Source: Chloroflexota bacterium
Lineage (GTDB): Bacteria; Chloroflexota; Anaerolineae; Promineifilales; Promineifilaceae
Reading direction: 5' to 3'
DNA: 64,000 bases
Assembly: GCA_024277135.1 (NCBI GenBank)
Contig: JAJRVV010000102.1
Location: forward strand, 1-64,000
Part shown: piece by piece, positions 1-7,224 of the stretch
Position numbering within the stretch: position 1 is the first letter of the stretch
How the letters are laid out: every line of letters begins with the position of its first letter
Notes under the pieces: generated by a model
Databases searched by the model: none
Told to the model about the DNA's origin: nothing
Seen by the model: the letters and a program-made list of their open reading frames with translations, nothing else
Made by a program: the position numbers and the translations under genes

Positions 1-393
1 CCCGCCGCTGATCACCCGGTCGCCGGCCACTTCATCCAGAATAAAGACATCCGCGCCGACAAGCAGTTCCAGAGCGGCCGTTTCCTGGGCGGCGGCGGCC
101 AATGCTTTCAGTTCCGGCTGGCAAATGGCGCGCAAATCGTGGGTGCGCAAAGCATAACCGCCCAACGTGACCGCCCCCAACCCCAAGCGGTAAACGTCGC
201 GGCGCAGATCGCGGGTGATCATCGCTTCGCTTTCCAGGGCGGTGAGCAGGCGGTAGACCGTCGTTTTATTGAGTCCTGTTTCGCGGGTCAGGTCGGCTAG
301 GCTCCATTGGGGGTGGTCATCGGTAAAGCGCTTCAAAAGCAAAATGGCGCGTAAAATCGCTTGTGTGCCGGGATATGGCTTGCTTGTACTCAT
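1..393 (-). CDS. IclR-family transcriptional regulator, N-terminal part (cut by window edge)
   Basis: The reading frame runs from an ATG at 393 down to the window edge without a stop, giving 131 residues. It starts MSTSKPYPGTQAILRAILLL and carries a winged helix-turn-helix at about residues 25-55 (SLADLTRETGLNKTTVYRLL), which is the classic IclR N-terminal pattern. The next part (LGLGAVTLGGYAL, then LAAAAQETAALELL) matches the start of the IclR effector-binding domain, whose C-terminal half lies outside the window. IclR proteins are dimeric repressors or activators of small catabolic operons. The gene is divergent from the broken methyltransferase gene at 469, so that gene was probably its target. 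A palindrome lies in the shared spacer. The family call is firm; the effector is unknown. Confidence 0.85.
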   Translation of the reverse strand, partial: MSTSKPYPGTQAILRAILLLKRFTDDHPQWSLADLTRETGLNKTTVYRLLTALESEAMITRDLRRDVYRLGLGAVTLGGYALRTHDLRAICQPELKALAAAAQETAALELLVGADVFILDEVAGDRVISGG

Positions 394-401
394 CGACTCT
401 A

Positions 402-416
402 TTTCATAATATGAAA
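402..416. promoter_or_regulatory. Palindromic candidate operator between IclR gene and mttB remnant
   Basis: TTTCAT-AAT-ATGAAA is a perfect 6-bp inverted repeat with a 3-nt centre. It sits 9 nt upstream of the IclR start and about 53 nt upstream of the divergent ATG at 469. IclR proteins often bind short palindromes with TTTCA/TGAAA-like arms in such divergent spacers, so this is a plausible autoregulatory site. The assignment is inference from position and symmetry only. Confidence 0.45.
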
Positions 417-468
417 CACTGTTCCAAAACTGTTGACCAGTATACCATGCGCTGCTATATTTACCAGC

Positions 469-898
469 ATGAAACCGACTCTGAATATTCTTCAAGATAA
501 CTTAATTGAACAAATTTTAGACGAAGCTAAACGCATTTTGAGCCAGATTGGCATGGAGGTGCGGGGTACGGCCGTGCGCCAACCGCTGCTGGATCATGGC
601 TTAATGGCCGATCCCGGTAACGGCCGTATCCTCTTCCCCCCTGATCTGGTTTTTGATGATGAGTTGTGTGGGCAAGCGCTGGCGTTTGCTGGACAAGCGC
701 GCTTTTGACGAGGTGGAGCGGCGGCTGGCGGCTTACACGCCAGTGGAGACGGATGCGCGGATTGACGCCGAACTGCGCCGTTTGATTGTGTCGGGGATGA
801 CGGAGAAACGGCCGTTGCCCTCTATCCCACCCCACATCGCCCGGCCCCCAGCCGCCGCTGCCCCAGCCCGCCGCGCCCGGCGGCGGCGGCGCGGTTGA
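469..898 (+). pseudogene. Remnant of trimethylamine methyltransferase (MttB) family gene, internally deleted
   Basis: From the ATG at 469 the frame reads MKPTLNILQDNLIEQILDEA and continues to [12 protein letters not shown] near 650, which resembles the N-terminus of MttB/corrinoid-dependent methyltransferase-family proteins. That frame then runs into unrelated residues and stops at 708. A second frame beginning near 650 reads [20 protein letters not shown] and [16 protein letters not shown], which resembles the extreme C-terminus of the same family, and stops at 898. Together only about 110 of the usual 480 or so residues remain, so the catalytic barrel is gone. The likely history is one large internal deletion with a frame change at the junction (about 640-690). 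The flanking IclR regulator appears intact as far as it can be seen. The tail after the C-terminal match is Ala/Arg-rich and looks like random GC-rich sequence. Confidence 0.7.
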
Positions 899-923
899 AC
901 ACAGCCCCAGCCCAGGTTTGCGT

Positions 924-2165
924 CTACGCCTCTCGCAAAATTTGCCAGACAGTTTTTAAGCCGAAGGTTTGGCCCGATAGCAGCGTGCGGCTGCGGAATA
1001 GCTTTGTCGCCAGCCAAATGAGGAGCACGGCCGTCGCCAACGACAATGACAGACTCACCATCCATTGCCAGACGGGCACGGCCGTCATCGCCAACCGGAT
1101 CGGCATGGTGATGGGCGCTGTCAATGGGATAAAACTGAGCGTCATCGCCATCGTGCCATTGGGCGCCGCGAGCAAAATCCCATTAAACCACATCGGCAAA
1201 AAAGTAGGCAGCATGATGAAAAAGGTGTACTGTGAACTTTCCTTTGTGCCCGGCGTAATAGCGCCCAATCCGGCAAACAGAGCTGAATAAACCAGATAGC
1301 CAGCGATGAAGTGAAGCGCCACGATGGCCCAAACGCCGGGTTCCAGCGCCGGCAGGGAGATATTGCTAAACGGGGAATTCTCGCCCCGGAAAATGGTGAG
1401 GGCGATGATGGACCAAACGACAATTTGGAGCAGGCCGATGCCGCCCAGACCAATCATTTTGCCTGACAGCAGTTCAAACGGCCGTACCGATGACAGCAAT
1501 ATCTCCATCACCCGGTTCTGCTTTTCCTGGCCCAGGCTTTGCAGTAAATAGCCGGACGCCCCCATCACCGTCAGGTAGAACAGAATGGCGATGCCCATGC
1601 CCATGGCCAGCCCGCCGCCCACGTTTGTCACATCCGCTTCCGCGCCGGCGGCCAAATTGATCTCCTGGTACTGTTGCAAAGGCAAAACCACGCGGGCCGC
1701 CTGCGCCTCATCTTCGATGAAATTACCGGCCAACACCTGGAACAGGAAGAAATCATCGGGGGCTTCAATGCCAAAATCCAGGGCGTAAAAGTAAATTTCG
1801 CCGTTTGCTAAATAATCAGCGGGAATGTGATAGTAGCCACGAATGCGTTCATCGGCGAAGGCGGCTTCCGCTTCGGACAGGGTGGTAAAGGGCACAAACA
1901 AAGTGTCGGTTGGCGGGGTGAATTGGGTGATTTGTCCGGTGTTATCCACCAAACCAATCGGTCTATCTTCTTCTTCGCCGAGAACAAAACTGGCGATGGC
2001 GTTGCCGCCGCCTTCATCCCCGCCTTGCGAATCGGACAGGGCGTTGATGCCGGCGAGAACGAGCATGGAGAGAATGGGCAGCCCAAAGATGACGAACAAG
2101 GCTGAACGTCGTTTGAGGGTGGACAAAAATTCATACCTGGCGACCAGGCGGATTTTCTTGAACAT
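924..2165 (-). CDS. ABC-2 type exporter permease (NatB-like), second copy
   Basis: A 413-residue membrane protein starting MFKKIRLVARYEFLSTLKRR. It has the NatB/ABC2_membrane_3 plan: a short cytoplasmic start, TM1 at about 23-43, a large extracytoplasmic loop to about residue 190, then five or six TM segments in the C-terminal half. The sequence QEKQNRVMEILLSSVRPFEL after the second TM is typical of NatB-like permeases (the E-N-R-x-M-E-x-L motif). It lies 12 bp downstream of the paralogous permease ending at 2178 and behind the ATPase at 3532, so the three should form one exporter, with two permeases as a heterodimer. The substrate cannot be read from the sequence; relatives move Na+, peptides or antibiotics. 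Confidence 0.85.
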   Translation of the reverse strand: MFKKIRLVARYEFLSTLKRRSALFVIFGLPILSMLVLAGINALSDSQGGDEGGGNAIASFVLGEEEDRPIGLVDNTGQITQFTPPTDTLFVPFTTLSEAEAAFADERIRGYYHIPADYLANGEIYFYALDFGIEAPDDFFLFQVLAGNFIEDEAQAARVVLPLQQYQEINLAAGAEADVTNVGGGLAMGMGIAILFYLTVMGASGYLLQSLGQEKQNRVMEILLSSVRPFELLSGKMIGLGGIGLLQIVVWSIIALTIFRGENSPFSNISLPALEPGVWAIVALHFIAGYLVYSALFAGLGAITPGTKESSQYTFFIMLPTFLPMWFNGILLAAPNGTMAMTLSFIPLTAPITMPIRLAMTAVPVWQWMVSLSLSLATAVLLIWLATKLFRSRTLLSGQTFGLKTVWQILREA

Positions 2166-2177
2166 GGATCGAATCCT

Positions 2178-3398
2178 TTACCGGGACGGCCGTCTTGATA
2201 ATGACGGCCGTAAAACGCGGGCCGCTTCCCGCAGCGTAATTTTTTGACCATAGCGCAACATGCCGATCCGGAGCAATTTACTCACCAAGAAGAGCGAAAA
2301 CGCGGCGCTGCCAGCCAAAATCAGCCAACTTGAAGCCATTGTCACCCATGAGACATCTGACACCTGGGTGCGGGTAAGCATCGTCAGCGGGGAGGTGAAC
2401 GGGATGAGGCTTAGGGCCTGGGTCAGGACGCTGTTGGGGTGTTCGATGATGAAGAAAGTGAAGTAGAGCGGCAGCATGGACAGCATACTGATGATGCCTG
2501 CCGCCTGTTGGCCTTCGCTGACGGCCGTCACGCTGATCCCAATTGTGGTCATCAACGCCGCAATCATCACGTAAAAAGGCGCAAACCAGGCGATGGCGAT
2601 GACGGCCGTTTCTACCGGCAGCGTCATCTCCGGGAACTGTGGGATTTGGCTTTTGGCGATGAGCAGTCCCGCCACCGCAAAGGCCGCCCAAATCGTGATT
2701 TGCACCAACCCCAACCCCACCAACCCCACAATTTTGCCCACCATCAACTGTTCCGGCTTCAAAGATGTGATCAGAATCTCCATCGTCCGGTTTTCTTTTT
2801 CATCCACAATCGCCTGAATCAGGAAGCCCGCCGTAGAGAAAATGGCGATCAGGAACATGAAGCCGATGAAAAAGGTGATGATAACCGAAAAAGGATTGGG
2901 GGCGTCATCACTGCCCAAAGAAACAAATTCTGGGTCTGGCATCCGCCACAGCCGAGTTTGCAGCGCCGAATCTTCGGCAGCTAACAAACTGGTACGCAGG
3001 TAGGCCGCTAACTCACTGGCAATCCCATCAAACGTGTCCCCCTGATGGTACAAAGTGACCTGGCCACTCGTCTGATAATCGGCTGGGATAACCGCATACG
3101 CCTGCACCTCGTCAGCTTCCAGGGCTGACAGCGCGGCCGTTTCATCCTCAAAGCGGAGCCAGGGCACGGTTGATTCGTCGGCGGCGTCTACAAACGCAGC
3201 ATACGCTTCCGGCGCCATCGTCACCCCGGCCAAATCCACCACGCCCACCGGTTCATCCTCTTTGCCGGAAAAGAAGATGATGACGCCAGCGATGATGACG
3301 ACGAAAATGAGGGGCATTCCCACCACCGCCCAAATGAAACTGCGCCGGGTGATATGGCGCACGAATTCATGCCGCATGACCAAAAAAGTCTTGTTCAT
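2178..3398 (-). CDS. ABC-2 type exporter permease (NatB-like), first copy
   Basis: A 406-residue permease starting MNKTFLVMRHEFVRHITRRS, paralogous to its downstream neighbour. TM1 lies at about 22-44, followed by an extracytoplasmic domain to about residue 180 and a block of five to six TM segments. The EKENRTMEILITSLKPEQLM motif after TM2 is shared with the partner permease and is characteristic of the family. The order on the minus strand is ATPase, permease, permease. The 133-nt gap to the ATPase holds a long-armed inverted repeat of the AGACCTGC family. A C-terminal basic tail (RPSLSRRPSR) follows the last TM. Confidence 0.85.
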   Translation of the reverse strand: MNKTFLVMRHEFVRHITRRSFIWAVVGMPLIFVVIIAGVIIFFSGKEDEPVGVVDLAGVTMAPEAYAAFVDAADESTVPWLRFEDETAALSALEADEVQAYAVIPADYQTSGQVTLYHQGDTFDGIASELAAYLRTSLLAAEDSALQTRLWRMPDPEFVSLGSDDAPNPFSVIITFFIGFMFLIAIFSTAGFLIQAIVDEKENRTMEILITSLKPEQLMVGKIVGLVGLGLVQITIWAAFAVAGLLIAKSQIPQFPEMTLPVETAVIAIAWFAPFYVMIAALMTTIGISVTAVSEGQQAAGIISMLSMLPLYFTFFIIEHPNSVLTQALSLIPFTSPLTMLTRTQVSDVSWVTMASSWLILAGSAAFSLFLVSKLLRIGMLRYGQKITLREAARVLRPSLSRRPSR

Positions 3399-3413
3399 TT
3401 CCTTATTCCTCAG

Positions 3414-3518
3414 AGACCTGCAAGATTTTCACCCATTGTCTGGTTAACATTCACGCCTGATGGAAACCTTATACAAAAGAGCATTATGCCAACCTATAAC
3501 TAAAAACCTCGCAGGTCT
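3414..3518. repeat. Dispersed AGACCTGC inverted repeat, long-loop copy
   Basis: AGACCTGC at 3414-3421 is mirrored by GCAGGTCT at 3511-3518, and the arms continue as imperfect AAG-TTTT / AAAA-CCT pairs. Here the arms are separated by about 90 nt, whereas the other three family members (19416-19450, 32975-33009, 57403-57436) are tight hairpins. The element fills the gap between the exporter ATPase and its first permease gene. It may have been opened by an insertion in the loop. Confidence 0.6.
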
Positions 3519-3531
3519 TTACCGCGATTTA

Positions 3532-4434
3532 TTAAGATGTTACTTCCTCACCCACAATGCGAATGAAAATCTCGTTGAGACTGGGCAGCGCCATGGAGAA
3601 ATGCTCGATCTTCACATCTTCCCGCAGCGCCAACTCGCGCAGCAAGGCATTGGGAGTGATGGTATCGTTAAGCGCCAGATGCCACAATCCATTTTGCTGT
3701 TCAGCATGGATGATTTGGGGTAGTGAGGCAAAAGGCCCGCTGCCGCTGATTTCGACGCTGTTGCCGGCATAGCGGCGGCGCACCTCCGGCACCGACCCTT
3801 CCAACACCACTTCGCCTCGATTGATGAGTACAATGCGGTCGCACATCGCTTCTACCTGGTGCATCTGGTGGGTGGACATGATGATGGATTTCCCTTGTTG
3901 GCGCATATCGAGCAGCATCTCTTTGATCAGTTCGGTGTTGACGGGATCGAGTCCGGAGAAGGGTTCGTCTACGATGATCAGATCGGGATCATGCAGGACG
4001 GTGACGATGAATTGGGCTTTCTGGTGCATACCGCGACTGAGGGCGCTCATTTTTTTGTCTCGATGTTCCCACAAATCAAGCTGTTTGAGATACGTTTCGG
4101 CGCGGGAAACGGCCGTTCCCTTATCCATCCCTTTTAACGAAGCCAGATATAAAATGACATCCATGAGTTTGATGTCGGTATACAGCCCCCGTTCTTCCGG
4201 CAAATAGCCGATACGGTTCTTCTTAGCTTCGGTCATGGGGCCGCCAAAGAGTTCGATATGGCCGATATCGGGGCGCAAAATATCCAGCATCATGCGGATC
4301 GTAGTCGTTTTGCCCGCGCCGTTGGGGCCGAGAAGACCAAAAATCTCGCCAGGCGCGATGTGAAAACTGATGTTGGCAACGGCCTGAGTATCGCCAAATT
4401 TCTTGCTGGCCTGTTCAATAACAACGGTATTCAT
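3532..4434 (-). CDS. ABC exporter ATP-binding protein (NatA-like)
   Basis: A 300-residue ATPase. Walker A GPNGAGKT is at residues 36-43, the signature is the LSRGM variant at about 132-136 (as in NatA/YtrB-type exporters), and Walker B LIIVDEPFSGLDP is at about 152-164, followed by an STHQMHQVE switch region. After the nucleotide-binding domain there is a C-terminal extension of about 80 residues of the DUF4162 type common in this subgroup. The protein should energise the two permeases encoded downstream. The start is the ATG at 4434, with GGAGAACCC just upstream as ribosome binding site. An inverted repeat lies in the leader. Confidence 0.9.
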   Translation of the reverse strand: MNTVVIEQASKKFGDTQAVANISFHIAPGEIFGLLGPNGAGKTTTIRMMLDILRPDIGHIELFGGPMTEAKKNRIGYLPEERGLYTDIKLMDVILYLASLKGMDKGTAVSRAETYLKQLDLWEHRDKKMSALSRGMHQKAQFIVTVLHDPDLIIVDEPFSGLDPVNTELIKEMLLDMRQQGKSIIMSTHQMHQVEAMCDRIVLINRGEVVLEGSVPEVRRRYAGNSVEISGSGPFASLPQIIHAEQQNGLWHLALNDTITPNALLRELALREDVKIEHFSMALPSLNEIFIRIVGEEVTS

Positions 4435-4741
4435 GGGTTCTCCTGCATCAAATTCGTCCTCAAGGTATCTGATTTCTTGTCCTTGATCATGTTGGCGTAC
4501 TCGACAGCAAGAAATCGGATGTCTGTTCTCAATACCTGACTATACGTGGGGTTGGGGGCGGCGTTTCAGGTTTTTGGTTGAAAGAATCATGCGCGGACAG
4601 AATCATAGCCTGCTCTGTGCTTGGGGACAAGTAACCCAGACAGCTAAAAATTCACCCTGATTTTGGTTGCGCCCAACTACATAATCCTTATAATGTTTCA
4701 TAGGAGCGGAATTTTTTAAGGAAAGGAACTGAACGGAAACA
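4435..4741. other. Divergent intergenic region with leader inverted repeat
   Basis: This 307-nt gap separates the ABC exporter (minus) from the winged-helix regulator (plus). The arms GATTTCTTG (4471-4479) and CAAGAAATC (4508-4516) form a perfect 9-bp inverted repeat with a 28-nt loop in the 5' leader of the ATPase gene; it could be a leader stem or a protein site. On the plus strand TATAAT lies at 4689-4694. I see no gene here. Confidence 0.5.
4667..4694 (+). promoter_or_regulatory. Candidate sigma-70-like promoter for the regulator at 4742
   Basis: A perfect TATAAT hexamer is at 4689-4694. The best -35 at 16-nt spacing is TTGCGC (4667-4672), which matches only the TTG half. Transcription would begin near 4701, leaving a leader of about 40 nt with the purine-rich AAGGAAAGG (4718-4726) before the ATG. 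Confidence 0.4.
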
Positions 4742-5425
4742 ATGCAGGAGGCAACGATTTTATTGGTTGAGGGAAAGAGTGCCGGCCCTCAATCCGTGCA
4801 ACCAGCCTTAATCAAAGCCGGGTTTGAAGTGATCCTGACGCACACAGGCAGTGACGCGCGCCGGTTGCTTGCTAGCGGCGTTTCGCCTGACCTGGTTGTA
4901 TTCGATGCTTCTCACATGCGCTCTAGCGGCTCCCGCAGTTCCCGCCGCATACGTGACATGTTGGCGGACACGCCCATCATCCACTGCCGCGCCAGAGGCG
5001 AATCTGAAGACCGCGCGGCCGCGGCTGATTTGTACATGGCACGGCCGTTTACAGGGCGAAAATTATTAAACCGGGTGCGTGCCCTGCTCCCGGTAGACGA
5101 TCAAAGCGAAGAAATCATTCGTTTTGGCGATATTGTATTGTACCGTTCCAAACGTTCTGTGGAAGTTGCCGGTCAGGGGGAAAGCCGCCTCACGCCCAAA
5201 TTGGCTCATTTATTAGAAGAATTTATCCGCCACCCCAATCAAGTCGTCAGCCGCCGCCAGTTGATGGAGCATGTGTGGAACACCACCTACATTGGCGATA
5301 CCCGTACGTTAGATGTGCATATCCGCTGGATTCGGGAGTGCATCGAAGTCAATCCGGCGCGGCCCCGGATTCTGCGCACCGTGAGGGGAAAGGGGTACAT
5401 TTTCAGCATCCCCGAGAAAAAATAA
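4742..5425 (+). CDS. OmpR/PhoB-type winged-helix regulator with degenerate receiver domain
   Basis: A 227-residue protein. Residues 1-118 have the length and pattern of a receiver domain, but the acidic pair at the end of strand 1 is replaced (ILLVEGKSAGPQ) and the conserved lysine is replaced by arginine (MARPFTG). A candidate phosphoacceptor Asp remains in LVVFDASH. Residues 125-227 form a standard trans_reg_C winged helix (LTPKLAHLLEEF, VSRRQLMEHVW, DVHIRWIRECIE, RTVRGKGYIF). It is therefore probably a DNA-binding regulator that is not switched by ordinary aspartate phosphorylation. It stands alone, with no kinase gene next to it, and ends in a strong terminator. Confidence 0.88.
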   Translation: MQEATILLVEGKSAGPQSVQPALIKAGFEVILTHTGSDARRLLASGVSPDLVVFDASHMRSSGSRSSRRIRDMLADTPIIHCRARGESEDRAAAADLYMARPFTGRKLLNRVRALLPVDDQSEEIIRFGDIVLYRSKRSVEVAGQGESRLTPKLAHLLEEFIRHPNQVVSRRQLMEHVWNTTYIGDTRTLDVHIRWIRECIEVNPARPRILRTVRGKGYIFSIPEKK

Positions 5426-5459
5426 GGGGCTTCAGAATTTCAGAGAATATGCGACAAAA

Positions 5460-5493
5460 CGAAAAGTCTCTCTAGCGCGACTTTTCGTTTTTT
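5460..5493 (+). terminator. Rho-independent terminator, probably bidirectional
   Basis: CGAAAAGTC (5460-5468) pairs perfectly with GACTTTTCG (5479-5487) around a 10-nt loop, followed by six T on the plus strand. It lies 35 nt after the stop of the winged-helix regulator. The complement also has T-rich sequence after the stem, so it may end the convergent DUF3024 gene too. Confidence 0.9.
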
Positions 5494-5511
5494 ATTTGGA
5501 TGATTCAGCGG

Positions 5512-5859
5512 TTAACCATAAAAACAAGCATACTCATCAGCTTCCACAACATCAATAAATTCTTCCAGAGTTTTGACCTCTGGCACAGGATCGTAACGAT
5601 GCCATCTTAAATCGGCTCGTTGCCAAAATATACGCCATACTTTTTGAGTCTTGACCCACGTTGTTTTGGCAATGGGAATTTCGACTATTTTTAGAGGGTC
5701 GTCGAACCGTGATCTAATTTCAAATATCTCAATGCTTTGATTTTTAATGCTAAAAGATATGTCTACTTGATTTCGCAAGTGCATGGGGGGGCGACGTTTT
5801 TCGACATATGCGTTGACGATCTCTCGATATTGTTCTAATTCTTCTTTAGTAAAGGCCAT
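5512..5859 (-). CDS. DUF3024 family protein
   Basis: A 115-residue soluble protein starting MAFTKEELEQYREIVNAYVE. The pattern RPPMHLRNQVDISFSIKNQS, VEIPIAKTTWVKTQKVWRIF, WQRADLRWHRYDP and the C-terminal ACFYG matches DUF3024, a family of small proteins of unknown function found in many bacteria. The ending (xCFxG) and the WQRADLRWHRY core are the most conserved elements and both are present, so the gene looks intact. It faces the winged-helix regulator tail to tail and lies downstream of the GT4 gene. The local AT content is higher than in neighbouring genes, which may hint at a different origin. Confidence 0.8.
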   Translation of the reverse strand: MAFTKEELEQYREIVNAYVEKRRPPMHLRNQVDISFSIKNQSIEIFEIRSRFDDPLKIVEIPIAKTTWVKTQKVWRIFWQRADLRWHRYDPVPEVKTLEEFIDVVEADEYACFYG

Positions 5860-5934
5860 TTTCTATCCTCTATTCCCCTTCAAACTGGATTTCTCTGCAT
5901 CCTCGATGGCTTCTCTGAGGTTTCTTCGGAAGAG

Positions 5935-7218
5935 TCAACAATCATCAGCCACACGTCGCAATCTCGCATACACTCGCAACATCCGCCCGGCGATGATGGG
6001 CCAGGCGTACTGTTGGGCATGGCGGCGGGCGTTCTGCGCCAGTTCGTCCCGGCACATCTGGCTGGTCAGCAGCTCGTAAATGCGCTCCGCCAACGCTTCC
6101 GGGTCGCGGGAAGGGACATGGTAGCCGTTCACCCCATCCTGCACCAAAAACGCCAGCCCGCCCACTTCCGACGCGATCACCGGCGTCCCCATCGCCATCG
6201 CTTCCAGCGCCACCAAGCCAAAGCTCTCATAATGGGAAGGCATCACCACCATCTCGGCGGCGGCGTAGTAGCGGGGCAGCACATTCTGGTCTTTGGCCCC
6301 CACAAAGGTGACGAGGCCGTGGATGTCCAGGTCGGCGCGTAACTGCTGCAATCGGGCCATTTCCGCATCAGGATCATCTGCCCAAGGGTCGCCGCCGATG
6401 ATGGCCACGCACACATTGGTCACGGCCGCGGGATGCCGCTTCTGGATGAGGGCGATGGCGCGGAGCAGGGTGTCAATCCCCTTGAGCGGCTCAATCCGTC
6501 CGGCAAAGACGATGTTTTGGTGATACTGGGGAATGCCCACCGCGTCTTTGGCCGTCGTTTGTGATTGGGGGTGAAAACGTTCCAGGTCAACCCCAGGGGG
6601 GATGGTGACGATTTTCTCTTTGTCCGCGCCGTAGAGCCAGTGGAGTTGGGCTTCCTCGGCCGGGGTAGCGGCGATGAGGCAATCAGCAATGGCGATGACG
6701 TGTTTCTCGCCCTCAATACGAACCTGGGGGGCACGCTGGCTGTCATCCTGGGCGATGCGGTTTTTCATTCGCCCCAGCGTGTGGAACATCTGCACGATGG
6801 GAATGCCCCAGGCGTCGCGCAGCTTTTCGGCCACCAGGCCGGAGAGCCAGTAATGGCTGTGAATGAGATCATACTGGACAGCTTCGGCCTGGGCGAAATT
6901 GAGGACGCCTTGCACAAAGTCGTCCAGGTATTGTTGGATGTCGGCGACGGGGACAGGCTCTTCGGGACCGGCGGGGATGTGAATGACACGGCCGTTCTCG
7001 CCCAAATCATGCGCCACGCGGGGGATACAATCATCCTGTGACCGGGTGAACACATCCACCTGAATGCCGCGGCGACTCAACTCGATGCTGAAATCGCGGA
7101 CATACACATTCATGCCGCCCGTCTTTTTTCCGCCCAGCATCGCCAACGGGCAGGTGTGGACGCTGAGAACGGCCAGACGGCGGGGGGGATTGTGAATTGT
7201 CAATTGTTCATTGTTCAT
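5935..7218 (-). CDS. GT4 family glycosyltransferase (MshA / sucrose-phosphate-synthase-like)
   Basis: A 427-residue GT-B fold enzyme. The N-terminal nucleotide fold begins LAVLSVHTCPLAMLGGKKTGGMNVY in two overlapping stretches; the GG-N-VY loop is typical of MshA and sucrose-phosphate-synthase-like enzymes. The C-terminal half holds the GT4 donor motif SHYESFGLVALEAM near residue 320 and VIASEVGGL after it, with the paired glutamates intact. The reaction is retaining transfer from a nucleotide sugar; the acceptor is not readable. The start codon overlaps the stop of the upstream gene as ATGA, so translation is coupled. Both codons lie inside a heptanucleotide repeat, and the first ten residues are encoded by it. 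Confidence 0.85.
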   Translation of the reverse strand: MNNEQLTIHNPPRRLAVLSVHTCPLAMLGGKKTGGMNVYVRDFSIELSRRGIQVDVFTRSQDDCIPRVAHDLGENGRVIHIPAGPEEPVPVADIQQYLDDFVQGVLNFAQAEAVQYDLIHSHYWLSGLVAEKLRDAWGIPIVQMFHTLGRMKNRIAQDDSQRAPQVRIEGEKHVIAIADCLIAATPAEEAQLHWLYGADKEKIVTIPPGVDLERFHPQSQTTAKDAVGIPQYHQNIVFAGRIEPLKGIDTLLRAIALIQKRHPAAVTNVCVAIIGGDPWADDPDAEMARLQQLRADLDIHGLVTFVGAKDQNVLPRYYAAAEMVVMPSHYESFGLVALEAMAMGTPVIASEVGGLAFLVQDGVNGYHVPSRDPEALAERIYELLTSQMCRDELAQNARRHAQQYAWPIIAGRMLRVYARLRRVADDC

Positions 7219-7224
7219 TGTTCA
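7190..7224. repeat. Heptanucleotide repeat spanning a stop/start junction
   Basis: Five 7-nt units on the plus strand: TTGTGAA, TTGTCAA, then TTGTTCA three times. On the minus strand the ATGAACA unit gives three ATG codons in three frames. One reads directly into a stop, one reads into the GT4 gene, and the TGA stop of the preceding gene is also made by the repeat. Confidence 0.8.

Noticed and set aside
433..708. Intact small protein in the first kilobase
   Set aside because: The frame matches the MttB N-terminus only up to about residue 60 and then leaves the family; it is a remnant of a larger gene.
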